This document shows positions 1 through 7,878 of a DNA stretch of 14,067 nt, in pieces. Position numbers and translations under genes: made by a program. This DNA comes from a bacterium (GTDB lineage Bacteria > JAMORN01): positions 1 to 14,067 of the forward strand of contig JAMORN010000337.1 of the NCBI GenBank assembly GCA_027063545.1, read 5' to 3'. The first letter of the stretch is position 1, and each line of letters begins with the position of its first letter. The notes below the pieces were generated by a model. The model did not search any database. It was not told the origin of the DNA and was given only the letters and a program-made list of their open reading frames with translations.

Positions 1-1
1 A

Positions 2-1480
2 AAAATTATAATTAACGCCTCTAGCTTCCATAAATTAGAAGATAAAAAAGTAAGATTTAATTATCATACTCCTCAAGAAGAGCTGAAAATAGAGTTTAAT
101 CCTTTGTTAAAAAAGTGTAGAATTTTAGTTGTTGGCATGGGACCTGCAGGGCTTATTGCTTCTTTTGTATTAAAGAAAAAAGGTTTTGATGTAGTATTAA
201 TTGATAGAGGTAAAAAAGTTGAAGAAAGAGAAAAAGATATAAATTTATTTTTTAGAGAAAAGGTTCTTAATTTAGATAGTAATGTTCAATTTGGGGAGGG
301 AGGGGCAGGTACATTTTCTGATGGAAAACTTCATACAAGAATTAAAGATAAGTTAAAAACATATATTTATAAATTATTTGTAGAATTGGGAGCTCCTGAA
401 GAGATTCTTTATCTATCAAAGCCTCATATTGGAACAGATAAATTAAGATTCATGATAAAAAATTTTAGAGAGGTTTTAAAAACGCTAGGTGTTGAGATTA
501 GATTCAATACAAAACTTGAGGATTTTGAGATTATAGAAAAGAAAATAGAAGGTATTATTCTAAAAGATTTAATAAGTAATAAGATATATAGAGAGGTTTT
601 TGATTTTGTATTTTTAGCAATAGGTAACTCTTCTAGAGATACATTTTATATGTTAAAGGAAAATGGTATAGAACTTCAAGCAAAGCCTTTTGCAGTAGGC
701 TATAGAGTATTACACCCACAAGAGATAATAGATAAAATTCAATACAAAAAATCTTATAAACATCCTAAACTACCACCAGCAGAATATAGTTTGACTTTTA
801 ATTTTAAATCAAGAAGTGTATATTCCTTTTGTATGTGTCCAGGAGGGGTAATTTTAAACTCCACCAATGAATATAACAGAAACGTAACAAATGGTATGAG
901 TTTTTATAAAAGAGATTTACCTTTTGCAAATAGTGCTATCATAGTAAGTTTAACACCAGAGGATTTTAAAAATGATCCATTTATTGCTATTGATTTTCAA
1001 AGAAAAATAGAGGAAAGAAGTTTTGGCCTAACATCTTCCTATAAACTTCCTTTATGGTTTTTATCTAAGTTTACAGATAAAAATTCAAAAAATATATCAG
1101 AGAAAACTTTAGATAAGATAATATCATCAAATACTATTCCTTCAGGATTTGAGGTTATAGAGAATATTGAGGATATTTATGATATAAAAATAGGGGAGAG
1201 AGATTTTAGTTTTATAAACACTTTAATTAAAAAGGCATTTATAAAATGGAATAGCCTTTTGAAAAATAGATGGATAATAGGAGAGAGTTTTATAACAGGC
1301 CCAGAAACAAGAAGTTCAAGTCCTATAAGAATAGTTAGAAATAAAAATTTTAGAAGTGTTTCAATAGAAAATTTAATTCCCATAGGTGAAGGGTCTGGTT
1401 ATGCTGGAGGGATAACATCAAGTGCGGTTGATGGATTGAAAGCAGCTTTAGATTTAATAAAATTCTTAGAGGAGAGATAA
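2..1480 (+). CDS. FAD-dependent dehydrogenase, COG2509-like (5' end missing)
   Basis: This is the 3' part of a flavoprotein running in from the left edge. The frame is open from base 2, so the TTG at 104 is an internal codon and the real start lies upstream. Counting from base 2, residues 45-50 are the dinucleotide-binding motif GMGPAG, after the strand RILVV and before an acidic strand end (VLIDRG). EGGAGTFSDGK at about 99-109 is typical of this family. Near the C terminus are GPETRSSSPIRI and the second FAD-contact motif GEGSGYAGGITSSAVDG. The family is annotated as uncharacterised FAD-dependent dehydrogenases, usually somewhat over 500 residues with a small N-terminal domain, which fits the missing start. 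The substrate is unknown. No signal peptide or membrane segment is seen in the visible part, so it is probably cytoplasmic. It converges on the transporter gene with 6 bases between the stops. Family assignment is firm; function is open. Confidence 0.9.
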   Translation, partial: KIIINASSFHKLEDKKVRFNYHTPQEELKIEFNPLLKKCRILVVGMGPAGLIASFVLKKKGFDVVLIDRGKKVEEREKDINLFFREKVLNLDSNVQFGEGGAGTFSDGKLHTRIKDKLKTYIYKLFVELGAPEEILYLSKPHIGTDKLRFMIKNFREVLKTLGVEIRFNTKLEDFEIIEKKIEGIILKDLISNKIYREVFDFVFLAIGNSSRDTFYMLKENGIELQAKPFAVGYRVLHPQEIIDKIQYKKSYKHPKLPPAEYSLTFNFKSRSVYSFCMCPGGVILNSTNEYNRNVTNGMSFYKRDLPFANSAIIVSLTPEDFKNDPFIAIDFQRKIEERSFGLTSSYKLPLWFLSKFTDKNSKNISEKTLDKIISSNTIPSGFEVIENIEDIYDIKIGERDFSFINTLIKKAFIKWNSLLKNRWIIGESFITGPETRSSSPIRIVRNKNFRSVSIENLIPIGEGSGYAGGITSSAVDGLKAALDLIKFLEER

Positions 1481-1486
1481 TATTTT

Positions 1487-2323
1487 TTATACTTTATATG
1501 TTATAAATAAAGACATAATAATAGCACCTATACCAAGAAAAGAGTAAATATCTAAACTTTCATGTAGAATTACATAAGAATATATGGTAGATAGTCCTAT
1601 ATTTAAATAACTTATAGAGGTTGCATTTGCAGCCTTCAAGTATTTCAACCCTAACGTTAAAAAGTACTGAGCAAAGTGGGTAAATATACCTAAAAGTATT
1701 ACAAGTATTATATGCTCTTTATGAGGAAATTGAAATTTATAAAAAATTGGTAAAGATATTATAGTAGCCATAAATTGGAAATAGAATATTATTAAAAACA
1801 CGTTTTCTTTTAATTTATTTAAAATTCTCACCATATTATAGGCTGTTCCTGCTATTAAAGCAGCAGTTAAGCCAAATATAGCACCAATGTTAAAATGAGA
1901 AGGATTAGGTTTTGCTATTAATAATACTCCAATAAGTGCAATTGTTATAGATATATAAATTGTTTTCTTCACTTTTTCTCTAGCAATAAAAGGGGAAAGT
2001 AGAGCGGTAAACAAAGGATTTGTATATTGAATACTTACAGCTTCTGCCAAGGTTAAATATTTAAAAGATAAAAAATATAAACTTAGTCCCAAAGCTCCAG
2101 CAATACCTCTAATTAAATGAAGTTTTAAGTATCTGGTTTTAAAAGGATTATAAAGTTTATGTTTTATCATCATTATATATACTAGAAAAAGTGTTATAGA
2201 GCTTCTAAAAAATACCAATTCCTGAGATGGAAGATAATTTAAGAATTTAATAATAAGTCCTACTAGAGAAAAACCTGTTGCAGAAAGTATCATAAATATA
2301 AAGCCTTTATATTTATTTTCCAT
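1487..2323 (-). CDS. EamA/DMT-superfamily transporter
   Basis: This is a 278-residue integral inner-membrane protein, the usual length for the drug/metabolite transporter superfamily. It reads as two EamA halves, about residues 6-136 and 147-275, each with roughly five hydrophobic segments, giving about ten membrane spans. Family-like features are the opening helix with ATGFSLVGLIIKF, the FFRSSITLFLVY segment, the stretch AEAVSIQYTNPLFTALLSPF in the first half, and ATSISYLNIGLSTIYSYVI in the second half. Such proteins export or import small metabolites such as amino acids; the substrate cannot be read from sequence. The start is ATG at 2321-2323. No good Shine-Dalgarno precedes it (only a weak AGCCT), and no alternative start looks better. 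It stands alone on its strand here. No damage is seen. Confidence 0.9.
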   Translation of the reverse strand: MENKYKGFIFMILSATGFSLVGLIIKFLNYLPSQELVFFRSSITLFLVYIMMIKHKLYNPFKTRYLKLHLIRGIAGALGLSLYFLSFKYLTLAEAVSIQYTNPLFTALLSPFIAREKVKKTIYISITIALIGVLLIAKPNPSHFNIGAIFGLTAALIAGTAYNMVRILNKLKENVFLIIFYFQFMATIISLPIFYKFQFPHKEHIILVILLGIFTHFAQYFLTLGLKYLKAANATSISYLNIGLSTIYSYVILHESLDIYSFLGIGAIIMSLFITYKV

Positions 2324-2385
2324 AGGCTAAAATATATATTTTTTTAACTTTAATATATAAAATTATTTAAATGGAGGGGTAAATC

Positions 2386-3030
2386 ATGAGGTATAAATTT
2401 TTAATTTTATTTATACTAAGTTTAATTTTTAAGATATTTGCTGTACAAATTCAACCTTTTGTAATACCAGATTTTCGTTTAATAGATTTGTATCTAATGA
2501 TACAACATCTAATAGAATATGGGAATATAAGGCAGGATATTCTTTATTAGGAGGTATAGATATTCCAGTAAACAATCAAGTATATTATTCTGTAGGAGGA
2601 GGAATTGTTGCTACAGGAAGTAATTTTGAAATAAATGTTGACTTAGGAGGATTGTATTCAGCAGATATAAATGGTGTGTATGATCTTTTTTATTTTTCTA
2701 TTATTAATCAAATAAATATTATATCTCAAGTAGGGATAGGATTTAGTCTAGCTTTAAGATATTCTATTTTACTTGATGCTACATTAACAACAATAACAAA
2801 ACAAACTATTTTAGGGGGGGGATGAGACTACAACAGATAATAATGATAATATAAAGGATGATATAAAAAATTCTGACTTAGGTTTATGTTTTGGTATATC
2901 AAAAGATTTAAGCGATATTTTAACAATTATACTTTCATATTATGCAGGTTTTGTAGACTTAGATACTCAAAATTCTGATTTCTCTATTAAAAATTCAGGA
3001 ATAGGCTTAAAATTGAAAATTAAATTATAA
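2386..3030 (+). pseudogene. Outer-membrane beta-barrel protein gene, two frameshifts (possibly phase-variable)
   Basis: A well-formed start (GGAGGGG at 2373-2379, ATG at 2386) leads into a signal peptide, MRYKFLILFILSLIFKIFA, then VQIQPFVIPDFR. That frame ends at TAG 2548-2550 after 54 residues. The sense of the protein continues one frame over from about 2478 (FNRFVSNDTTSNRIWEYKAG and so on to IGFSLALRYSILLDATLTT) and stops at TGA 2823-2825, just past a run of eight G (2814-2821). It then resumes in the original frame (GDETTTDNND) to the stop at 3028-3030. The rebuilt protein is about 214 residues of alternating hydrophobic and polar strands, ending GIGLKLKIKL, as in small outer-membrane barrels. 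Restoring one T near 2478-2480 and removing one G from the G run gives a single open frame. Real decay, phase variation and sequencing error are all possible. It is not assignable to a named family. Confidence 0.75.
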
Positions 3031-3035
3031 AAAAT

Positions 3036-3056
3036 TTCTCGGGGAATTCCCGGGGA
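3036..3056. terminator. GC-rich hairpin between convergent genes
   Basis: On the plus strand, TTCTCGGG (3036-3043) pairs with CCCGGGGA (3049-3056), eight pairs including G-U, around a GAATT loop. It starts a few bases after the stop of the barrel gene. A T7 run (3064-3070) follows about 8 bases later, so the spacing is looser than in a textbook terminator. On the minus strand the same hairpin is weaker but is followed directly by a T-rich stretch, so it may end transcripts from both sides. It overlaps the end of the minus-strand remnant. Confidence 0.45.
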
Positions 3057-3057
3057 T

Positions 3058-4127
3058 TTAACCTATTTTTTTATTTAATATAAACAGCTTCTTTACAATA
3101 GATTTATTTTCATCAATTAGTTTAATAAATAAGATAGATGAAGCGATTTTTTGAATTCTCTTACTCATCCAACTCCATAATTAACAGCATATCCAAAATA
3201 AGAATTTACTATAGAGACATTATATGAATATTCAAATATTACATGCCCTCTGGTTGCATTGTAAGAGTAAACATTATTTATAAAACAATTTTCAGCAAAT
3301 CTAAATACTATATTAAAAACATCATTTGTTCCACCTTGAGTATAATCACTGGAAGTTTTTACATTTATATGTTCTATATATAAATTTTCAATTCCGACAT
3401 TTTGCACAATATCTTCTGTAGGATAAATACTAGCTCTAGGATTTTGTTGATCATGAAAATCAATAAATATTGGATTTTCTAAAGTTTACAGTGTTACCAT
3501 TTACAGCAATAATTTTGTTGGATTGTCCATAGGATTTTACTGCCCACTCAGCTTTACCTGCCTCCCATTTTTTATACCAAGCTTCAGAAGTATTTGCTTC
3601 TGGGAACATTAAATCAGGAGGATTATTCTCTTTTATACATACTAAAGACCCTACTTTTACATCAGAATTTGTATATGATAGAGTTATTGTTTTATCTCCA
3701 GTTTTAGAAGTAACAGAAAGAGATATAGGCTTATTTCTATCAGAATATCCAGCTTTAGACTCTGCCCATATTAGCCCATCAAAATAATCAACATCACAAT
3801 CAAATAGTAGTTTTGTTTTTGTTGGTCCAGTACCCTTTATTATAATATTATCATTGTTTGCATTTATCATTATTGGAATTTCAAAATAATACTCTCCTTC
3901 AGGAAAATATAATACAGTTGGACTACTATGATTATCAATAAAATTTTGTACCTTCTGTCCGACGTATTCTCCAGGTAAAATACCAATAGTAGTTATATTT
4001 ATAGTATCCCAAGTCTTTCCTAATTCAGGTTTTATTTCATGCCATTGAGCAATAAAGCGTTCAAGGGGAAGGGCACAAAGTCATCAATAGCCTTTAAAGT
4101 ATTTGAAAGACCAAGAATAATTCGCAT
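3058..4127 (-). pseudogene. Decayed T9SS-cargo beta-helix protein (pectate-lyase-3/GH55-like), frameshifted and internally deleted
   Basis: This is a broken paralog of the intact gene at 5864-7714. Reading downstream: a good Shine-Dalgarno (AAGGAGGT, 4133-4140) and ATG at 4125-4127 start MRIILGLSNTLKAIDDFVPF. The frame then changes near 4060-4070 into PLERFIAQWHEIKPELGKTW and the core GEYYFEIPIMINANNDNIIIKG. It changes again near 3485 into LENPIFIDFHDQQNPRASIY and VGIENLYIEHINV, which closely matches VGIENLYIDL of the intact paralog. That frame stops at 3165-3167 after NYGVG. A third frame then gives KRIQKIASSILFIKLIDENK and IVKKLFILNK, the end of a T9SS tail, to the stop at 3058-3060. Compared with the paralog, about 290 residues between NYGGG and the tail are missing. 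No complete signal peptide is left. It is the last member of the minus-strand cluster, 24 bases after the stop of the preceding gene. Confidence 0.85.
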
Positions 4128-4132
4128 AAGGC

Positions 4133-4140
4133 ACCTCCTT
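4133..4140 (-). promoter_or_regulatory. Shine-Dalgarno of the decayed cargo gene
   Basis: The minus strand reads AAGGAGGT, five bases before ATG 4125-4127. It fixes the original start of the broken gene and shows that the gene had its own translation signal although its open frame is now lost. Confidence 0.7.
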
Positions 4141-4151
4141 TTTGTTGTTTT

Positions 4152-5849
4152 TTACTTTACTAATACTACTTTTTTTAAAATAAAATCTTTTTTATTATCT
4201 AACGCTATGAAATATATACCTGAGGATAAATTTTTCCCCGAGAATTTAATTTTGTTATAACCGAATTTTAATTTAAAAGTTTTTATAATTTTACCATTTA
4301 TATTTATTACTTTAATTACAGCATTTTTATATTTATTATATACTTCAATATTGAGTATAGGATTAAAGGGATTGGGAAAAACATTAATTGTTGTTTTTAA
4401 ATTATTATTGTTTAGATTAGTTATATAAGTTGCAGAATAGAATTCATAACATCCTAGATCTACAATATTATTTACTCTTTTATTCCCATCTAAATCCAAA
4501 ATTGTATCAGAAATGAAAAAATCAGGATCTCCTTTATCAATAGCAGGAGAACTCTCTTGGAGTCTAAAGTTATAAGAGGCTGTATCTATGAATAAAGGAT
4601 CATCTAACATGGAATGTTCTCCAAAAGAAGTAATGCTTCTATAATTGTCAAAATCCATAGCTATACCACCCATTTCCCATCTTATATTAGAAGGATTATC
4701 TGAATAAAATAGATTATAGTCAAAATGATTTACCTCAATAGAATCATTTGTATAATCAGCAAATGCGATATTTTTATCTGATGTATAGATAATATTGTTG
4801 AAAATATAATTATTTTCGGCTCTTTGAACAGTTAGTTGAGCCCATCCTACATCAGGATGAATAGAGTTTTTAAATAAAGTATTATTGTAAAAATAGCAGT
4901 TTTTTGCCCAGCCATTTTCATCAGAACTTCCACCAATTATTATACCATCTTTATTACAAAAATAAATTAAATTATTTCTAACAAAAACAGAATCAGTTAT
5001 TTTATCCTTATTCTCAGATCCAATAGAAATTCCAAAATCACCATTTTTTATAATATTTTGCTCTATTACAATCTTTCTTCCTCCATCAACATAGATAGCT
5101 GCACATGATATATATCCATTATAAGCAGGGTTGTCTTTTGAGGTTATGTTATACAAAAAATTTCTTCTACAAACTCCATTTCTTGCTTGATCATTATAAG
5201 GTGCAACGCCCCAAAATCCAGCCATATCAATTCCAATATTATCAATATCATGAATAATATTGTTTTCTACTAAAAAACCATCAACATTACCATTTAAAGT
5301 AATAGCCTCACTATATCCTAACTGGCAATCGTATATTTCATTCTCTTTTATTATAATATTTGAAGAGGGACTATCACCACTGTTTGCATAAACATGAATA
5401 CCATGAGCTCCTTGTTTAGGGTTTTTGATATCATGAATTTTTAAATTTTCTATTATTATATTACTACAGGAGCCTCTTACTAAAACGCCTGTAGGATCTG
5501 AACCTGTAGGAGTCCCTTGAATTTCCAAATTTTTTAAAATAATAAAGTTTTGGTTATTTATTTCTATTATATAATCTCCATCTAGCCCAGTTGCATCAAT
5601 TATTGGTTTATTAATAGAATCACCAATAATGGTGAAATAAGAATTTTTAGTTCCACCTTTTGTAATATATATCATTTCATTATATATACCGGATTTTATA
5701 TAAATTGTATCTCCGGTAGAACTATTGGAAATAGCAGATGTTATTGTAGAAAAATCAGAGTTTGTATCTTTAGATACTATCCAAGTTTTAGCATAAAGAT
5801 GAATAAATAAATAATAAAAACTAATTAATATTAATAATATCTTTTTCAT
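4152..5849 (-). CDS. Secreted parallel beta-helix protein with T9SS type A sorting domain
   Basis: This 565-residue exported protein has a signal peptide at residues 1-20 (cut probably after LYA). Residues 21 to about 430 form a right-handed parallel beta-helix. It opens with DFSTITSAISNSSTGDTIYI (32-51), the entry typical of DUF1565/pectate-lyase-like proteins, and continues with repeated NNIIxxxxxxGI-type rungs. Residues 433-472 (SSPAIDKGDP ... DLDGNKRVNNIVDLGCYEF) match the choice-of-anchor Q type module that often closes such helices. Residues 488-565 are a T9SS type A sorting domain (VFPNPFNPILNIE ... LSSGIYFIALD ... KKVVLVK). In T9SS organisms this tail takes the protein across the outer membrane and is removed or used for surface attachment. 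A polysaccharide lyase or hydrolase role on pectin-like substrate is likely, but catalytic residues cannot be named from sequence. It lies 14 bases after the stop of 5864-7714, with its Shine-Dalgarno at 5858-5863, so the two are co-transcribed. Confidence 0.88.
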   Translation of the reverse strand: MKKILLILISFYYLFIHLYAKTWIVSKDTNSDFSTITSAISNSSTGDTIYIKSGIYNEMIYITKGGTKNSYFTIIGDSINKPIIDATGLDGDYIIEINNQNFIILKNLEIQGTPTGSDPTGVLVRGSCSNIIIENLKIHDIKNPKQGAHGIHVYANSGDSPSSNIIIKENEIYDCQLGYSEAITLNGNVDGFLVENNIIHDIDNIGIDMAGFWGVAPYNDQARNGVCRRNFLYNITSKDNPAYNGYISCAAIYVDGGRKIVIEQNIIKNGDFGISIGSENKDKITDSVFVRNNLIYFCNKDGIIIGGSSDENGWAKNCYFYNNTLFKNSIHPDVGWAQLTVQRAENNYIFNNIIYTSDKNIAFADYTNDSIEVNHFDYNLFYSDNPSNIRWEMGGIAMDFDNYRSITSFGEHSMLDDPLFIDTASYNFRLQESSPAIDKGDPDFFISDTILDLDGNKRVNNIVDLGCYEFYSATYITNLNNNNLKTTINVFPNPFNPILNIEVYNKYKNAVIKVININGKIIKTFKLKFGYNKIKFSGKNLSSGIYFIALDNKKDFILKKVVLVK

Positions 5850-5863
5850 GGAGAGTTCTCCTT

Positions 5864-7714
5864 TTATTTAATAAGTAATACCTTTTTTGTTATAATTTTA
5901 TTTTTATCTTTTAATTTTATAAAAAATATTCCACTAGAAAGTGTTGGTTTTTTTAAGACTATTCTATTTAACCCTGATTTTAATAATTGTTTATGAAAAA
6001 TTATTTTACCCTGGATACTGTATATAGATATAGAAGCATTGTTATATAAAGTATAACATTCAATATTTAATATAGGGTTAAATGGATTAGGATATACTTT
6101 TAAAGACAAATTTTTATTTTCAATAACATTTTTTTCTGAATTATTAGTTGGAGTTTCTTCTGGAATATATGCCTTTGCTTTATATCTTATTTGTGCAGGA
6201 ATCTTTCTGAATGAATTATTTGAAAATTCTGGTCCCCAAACAGGCCAATTCAGTTCTCCAAAAAATGAAGGATTAGAATCTTTATAATATGAATAAGGTA
6301 AATTATGATCACTTATACTATCAGACCATTGTAGAGATCCATTTACCACGTTTCCATGAACAATTAAATCACTAGATGTAGATTTACCATACCATTCTAA
6401 ATCTTTATCTGTTATTTGGTATGTTATATTTCCAATAATATTTTGAAATCTCGCATGATCTTGATAAGTAATACCATCATTGAAGACTTCAGTTTTAACC
6501 ATATTTCTAAAATAAGTATTCCCAGGGCCAGCAGGACCCCAATAATCATTTATACCTATTTTATTGACAGAATTAGATTCAAATAGATTCTGATAAGAAA
6601 AATGACCATGTATTGATATATCGGGAGGATTCCAATCTTGATTAAAATTAGTAGTGTCATTATCACTTTGGATTGGATGAGTAGAATAATTATAACCATA
6701 TATATTCCCATTCGCTCCAAGATGAATAAGCATAGCGTGTCTTAAAGAATCAAAAATATTGTCTTCTATTAAACAATTTGTTGTATGAAAAGAGGAATTA
6801 ACTCCATATCCATGTCCTCCACCGCCATAGTTATAGGATTTATGAAAGTAAGATTCTCTAATTTCACATCTAAAAGCTGTTTCCATATCTACATGGCTTT
6901 TGTTTGTTTTATTACTTTCTACCCTTTTTATCCAACAATAAGCAGCATTTTTTAATAAAATAGTAGAAACATCAGTGTTTGTCTTTAAATCAATGTATAA
7001 GTTTTCAATACCTACATACTTAACAAATCCTTGAGGTCTTATTTGGGGATTTAGATCAGATTTAAATGTATAATGTAGTGGAGGATCTATTTTTATATAG
7101 TTTTGAGATGTATTAACCTCTTTAATAACAAAAAGCTGTCCAACAGCATTTTGTGCCCAACTTTGGTTCCAATTAGAATTTGTATACATAAAAGCAGCAT
7201 CATTTTCTTGTTGTATTTCTCCAAAATTTCCTATACTAAAAAGGGAAGCATCTTGTACATATAGAATACTATCACCTTTATTATAATTATATACCTCTTG
7301 CCAATCTCCTCTATTATATTTTACAATAGCAATACATGCTCCTTGATCATCTGGATCATAAAAGTGAAGTTTTGTTTTTTGATATCCATCTCCTCTTAAT
7401 ATTATATTATCATATCCTATTCTTATTGTCCCTATTATTTTATAGGATCCTTCAGGAATATAAACCACACCTCCGCCATTATTATGGGCATCTGTTATAG
7501 CATCAAGTATTGCTTGTTTTGAGTCATTTGTTCCGGATGGATCTGCACCATAGTTTATTACATTATATATTGGTCCATCGATTTGTGGTATTCCGTTTGG
7601 AATTCCTATAATTTCATTTTTCCAATCAATTTTTCTGTCTTCTGGAATTATTTGAGAATATATAAAAGTAGTTAAGCATAGTATAAAGAGTGTTAATTTT
7701 ATTATAAGTTGCAT
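5864..7714 (-). CDS. Secreted pectate-lyase-3/GH55-like beta-helix protein with T9SS sorting domain
   Basis: This 616-residue exported protein has a signal peptide at residues 1-20 (MQLIIKLTLF..., cut after IYS). Residues 51-69 (NVINYGADPSGTNDSKQAI), then GGGVVYIPEG (80-89) and NIILRGDG (103-110), are the diagnostic opening of the pectate lyase superfamily 3 / GH55-type beta-helix. VGIENLYID near 234-242 and a Gly/His-rich stretch (YNYGGGGHGYGVN, 294-306) belong to the central rungs. Residues 538-616 are a T9SS type A sorting domain (VYPNPFNPILNIE ... LSSGIFFIKL ... KKVLLIK). The family contains polysaccharide lyases, exo-beta-1,3-glucanases and phage-tail depolymerases; the substrate here is unknown, and pectin or a related polymer is an inference. 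Start ATG 7712-7714 has AGAAGGT at 7721-7727. It is the first gene of a minus-strand operon and the intact model for the remnant at 3058-4127. Confidence 0.88.
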   Translation of the reverse strand: MQLIIKLTLFILCLTTFIYSQIIPEDRKIDWKNEIIGIPNGIPQIDGPIYNVINYGADPSGTNDSKQAILDAITDAHNNGGGVVYIPEGSYKIIGTIRIGYDNIILRGDGYQKTKLHFYDPDDQGACIAIVKYNRGDWQEVYNYNKGDSILYVQDASLFSIGNFGEIQQENDAAFMYTNSNWNQSWAQNAVGQLFVIKEVNTSQNYIKIDPPLHYTFKSDLNPQIRPQGFVKYVGIENLYIDLKTNTDVSTILLKNAAYCWIKRVESNKTNKSHVDMETAFRCEIRESYFHKSYNYGGGGHGYGVNSSFHTTNCLIEDNIFDSLRHAMLIHLGANGNIYGYNYSTHPIQSDNDTTNFNQDWNPPDISIHGHFSYQNLFESNSVNKIGINDYWGPAGPGNTYFRNMVKTEVFNDGITYQDHARFQNIIGNITYQITDKDLEWYGKSTSSDLIVHGNVVNGSLQWSDSISDHNLPYSYYKDSNPSFFGELNWPVWGPEFSNNSFRKIPAQIRYKAKAYIPEETPTNNSEKNVIENKNLSLKVYPNPFNPILNIECYTLYNNASISIYSIQGKIIFHKQLLKSGLNRIVLKKPTLSSGIFFIKLKDKNKIITKKVLLIK

Positions 7715-7747
7715 TTTTTTACCTTCTAATTTTTATATATATAGTTT

Positions 7748-7776
7748 AAAATAGTAATATTAAAAAGAATGGTAAA
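7748..7776 (-). promoter_or_regulatory. Candidate promoter of the beta-helix operon
   Basis: The minus strand reads TTTACC (7771-7776), a 17-base spacer, then TATTTT (7748-7753). This would place transcription start about 25-30 bases before the ATG at 7714 and downstream of the metE terminator. In such AT-rich DNA, matches of this quality arise by chance. The same TTTACCATT string also lies upstream of the cobalamin riboswitch. Confidence 0.3.
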
Positions 7777-7810
7777 TAGAAATATATAAAAAAATTATAG
7801 AAAAAATTAT

Positions 7811-7863
7811 AAAAAAAGACCTTCCTCAGAAAACAACAGAAGAGCTATGAGGAAGGTCTTTTT
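7811..7863 (-). terminator. Intrinsic terminator after metE
   Basis: The arms AAAAAGACCTTCCTCA (7813-7828) and TGAGGAAGGTCTTTTT (7848-7863) are perfect reverse complements over 16 bases, with a 19-base loop. Read on the minus strand, the hairpin ends in a T tract (complement of A 7811-7817) and lies 15 bases after the metE stop. The flanking A and T runs make it symmetrical, so it could also stop plus-strand transcription. Confidence 0.88.
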
Positions 7864-7878
7864 GAAAATAGGGGGAGG

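Noticed and set aside
104-106. TTG at 104 as the start of the flavoprotein
   Set aside because: The frame is open to the left edge, no Shine-Dalgarno precedes it, and the family has an extra N-terminal region.
1177-1383. Minus-strand open frame of 68 codons
   Set aside because: It lies wholly inside the flavoprotein gene opposite conserved motifs and has no ribosome site.
2324-2385. Divergent promoters between the transporter and the barrel gene
   Set aside because: Only TATAAA-like strings in plain A/T runs are present, with no supporting -35 element on either strand.
3040-3057. GGGGAATTCCCGGGGAT resembles a cloning-vector linker with EcoRI and SmaI sites
   Set aside because: The flanks are native AT-rich sequence with no other vector sequence, and the string makes sense as a hairpin terminator between convergent genes.
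3460-3870. A separate small protein starting at ATG 3870
   Set aside because: The frame is open upstream to about 4080, and the translation aligns with the middle of the neighbouring cargo protein, so it is a fragment of the remnant gene.
4039-4260. Plus-strand open frame of 73 codons (and similar ones at 7847-8068, 9134-9319, 9453-9671)
   Set aside because: All lie opposite well-supported minus-strand genes and lack ribosome sites or recognisable motifs.
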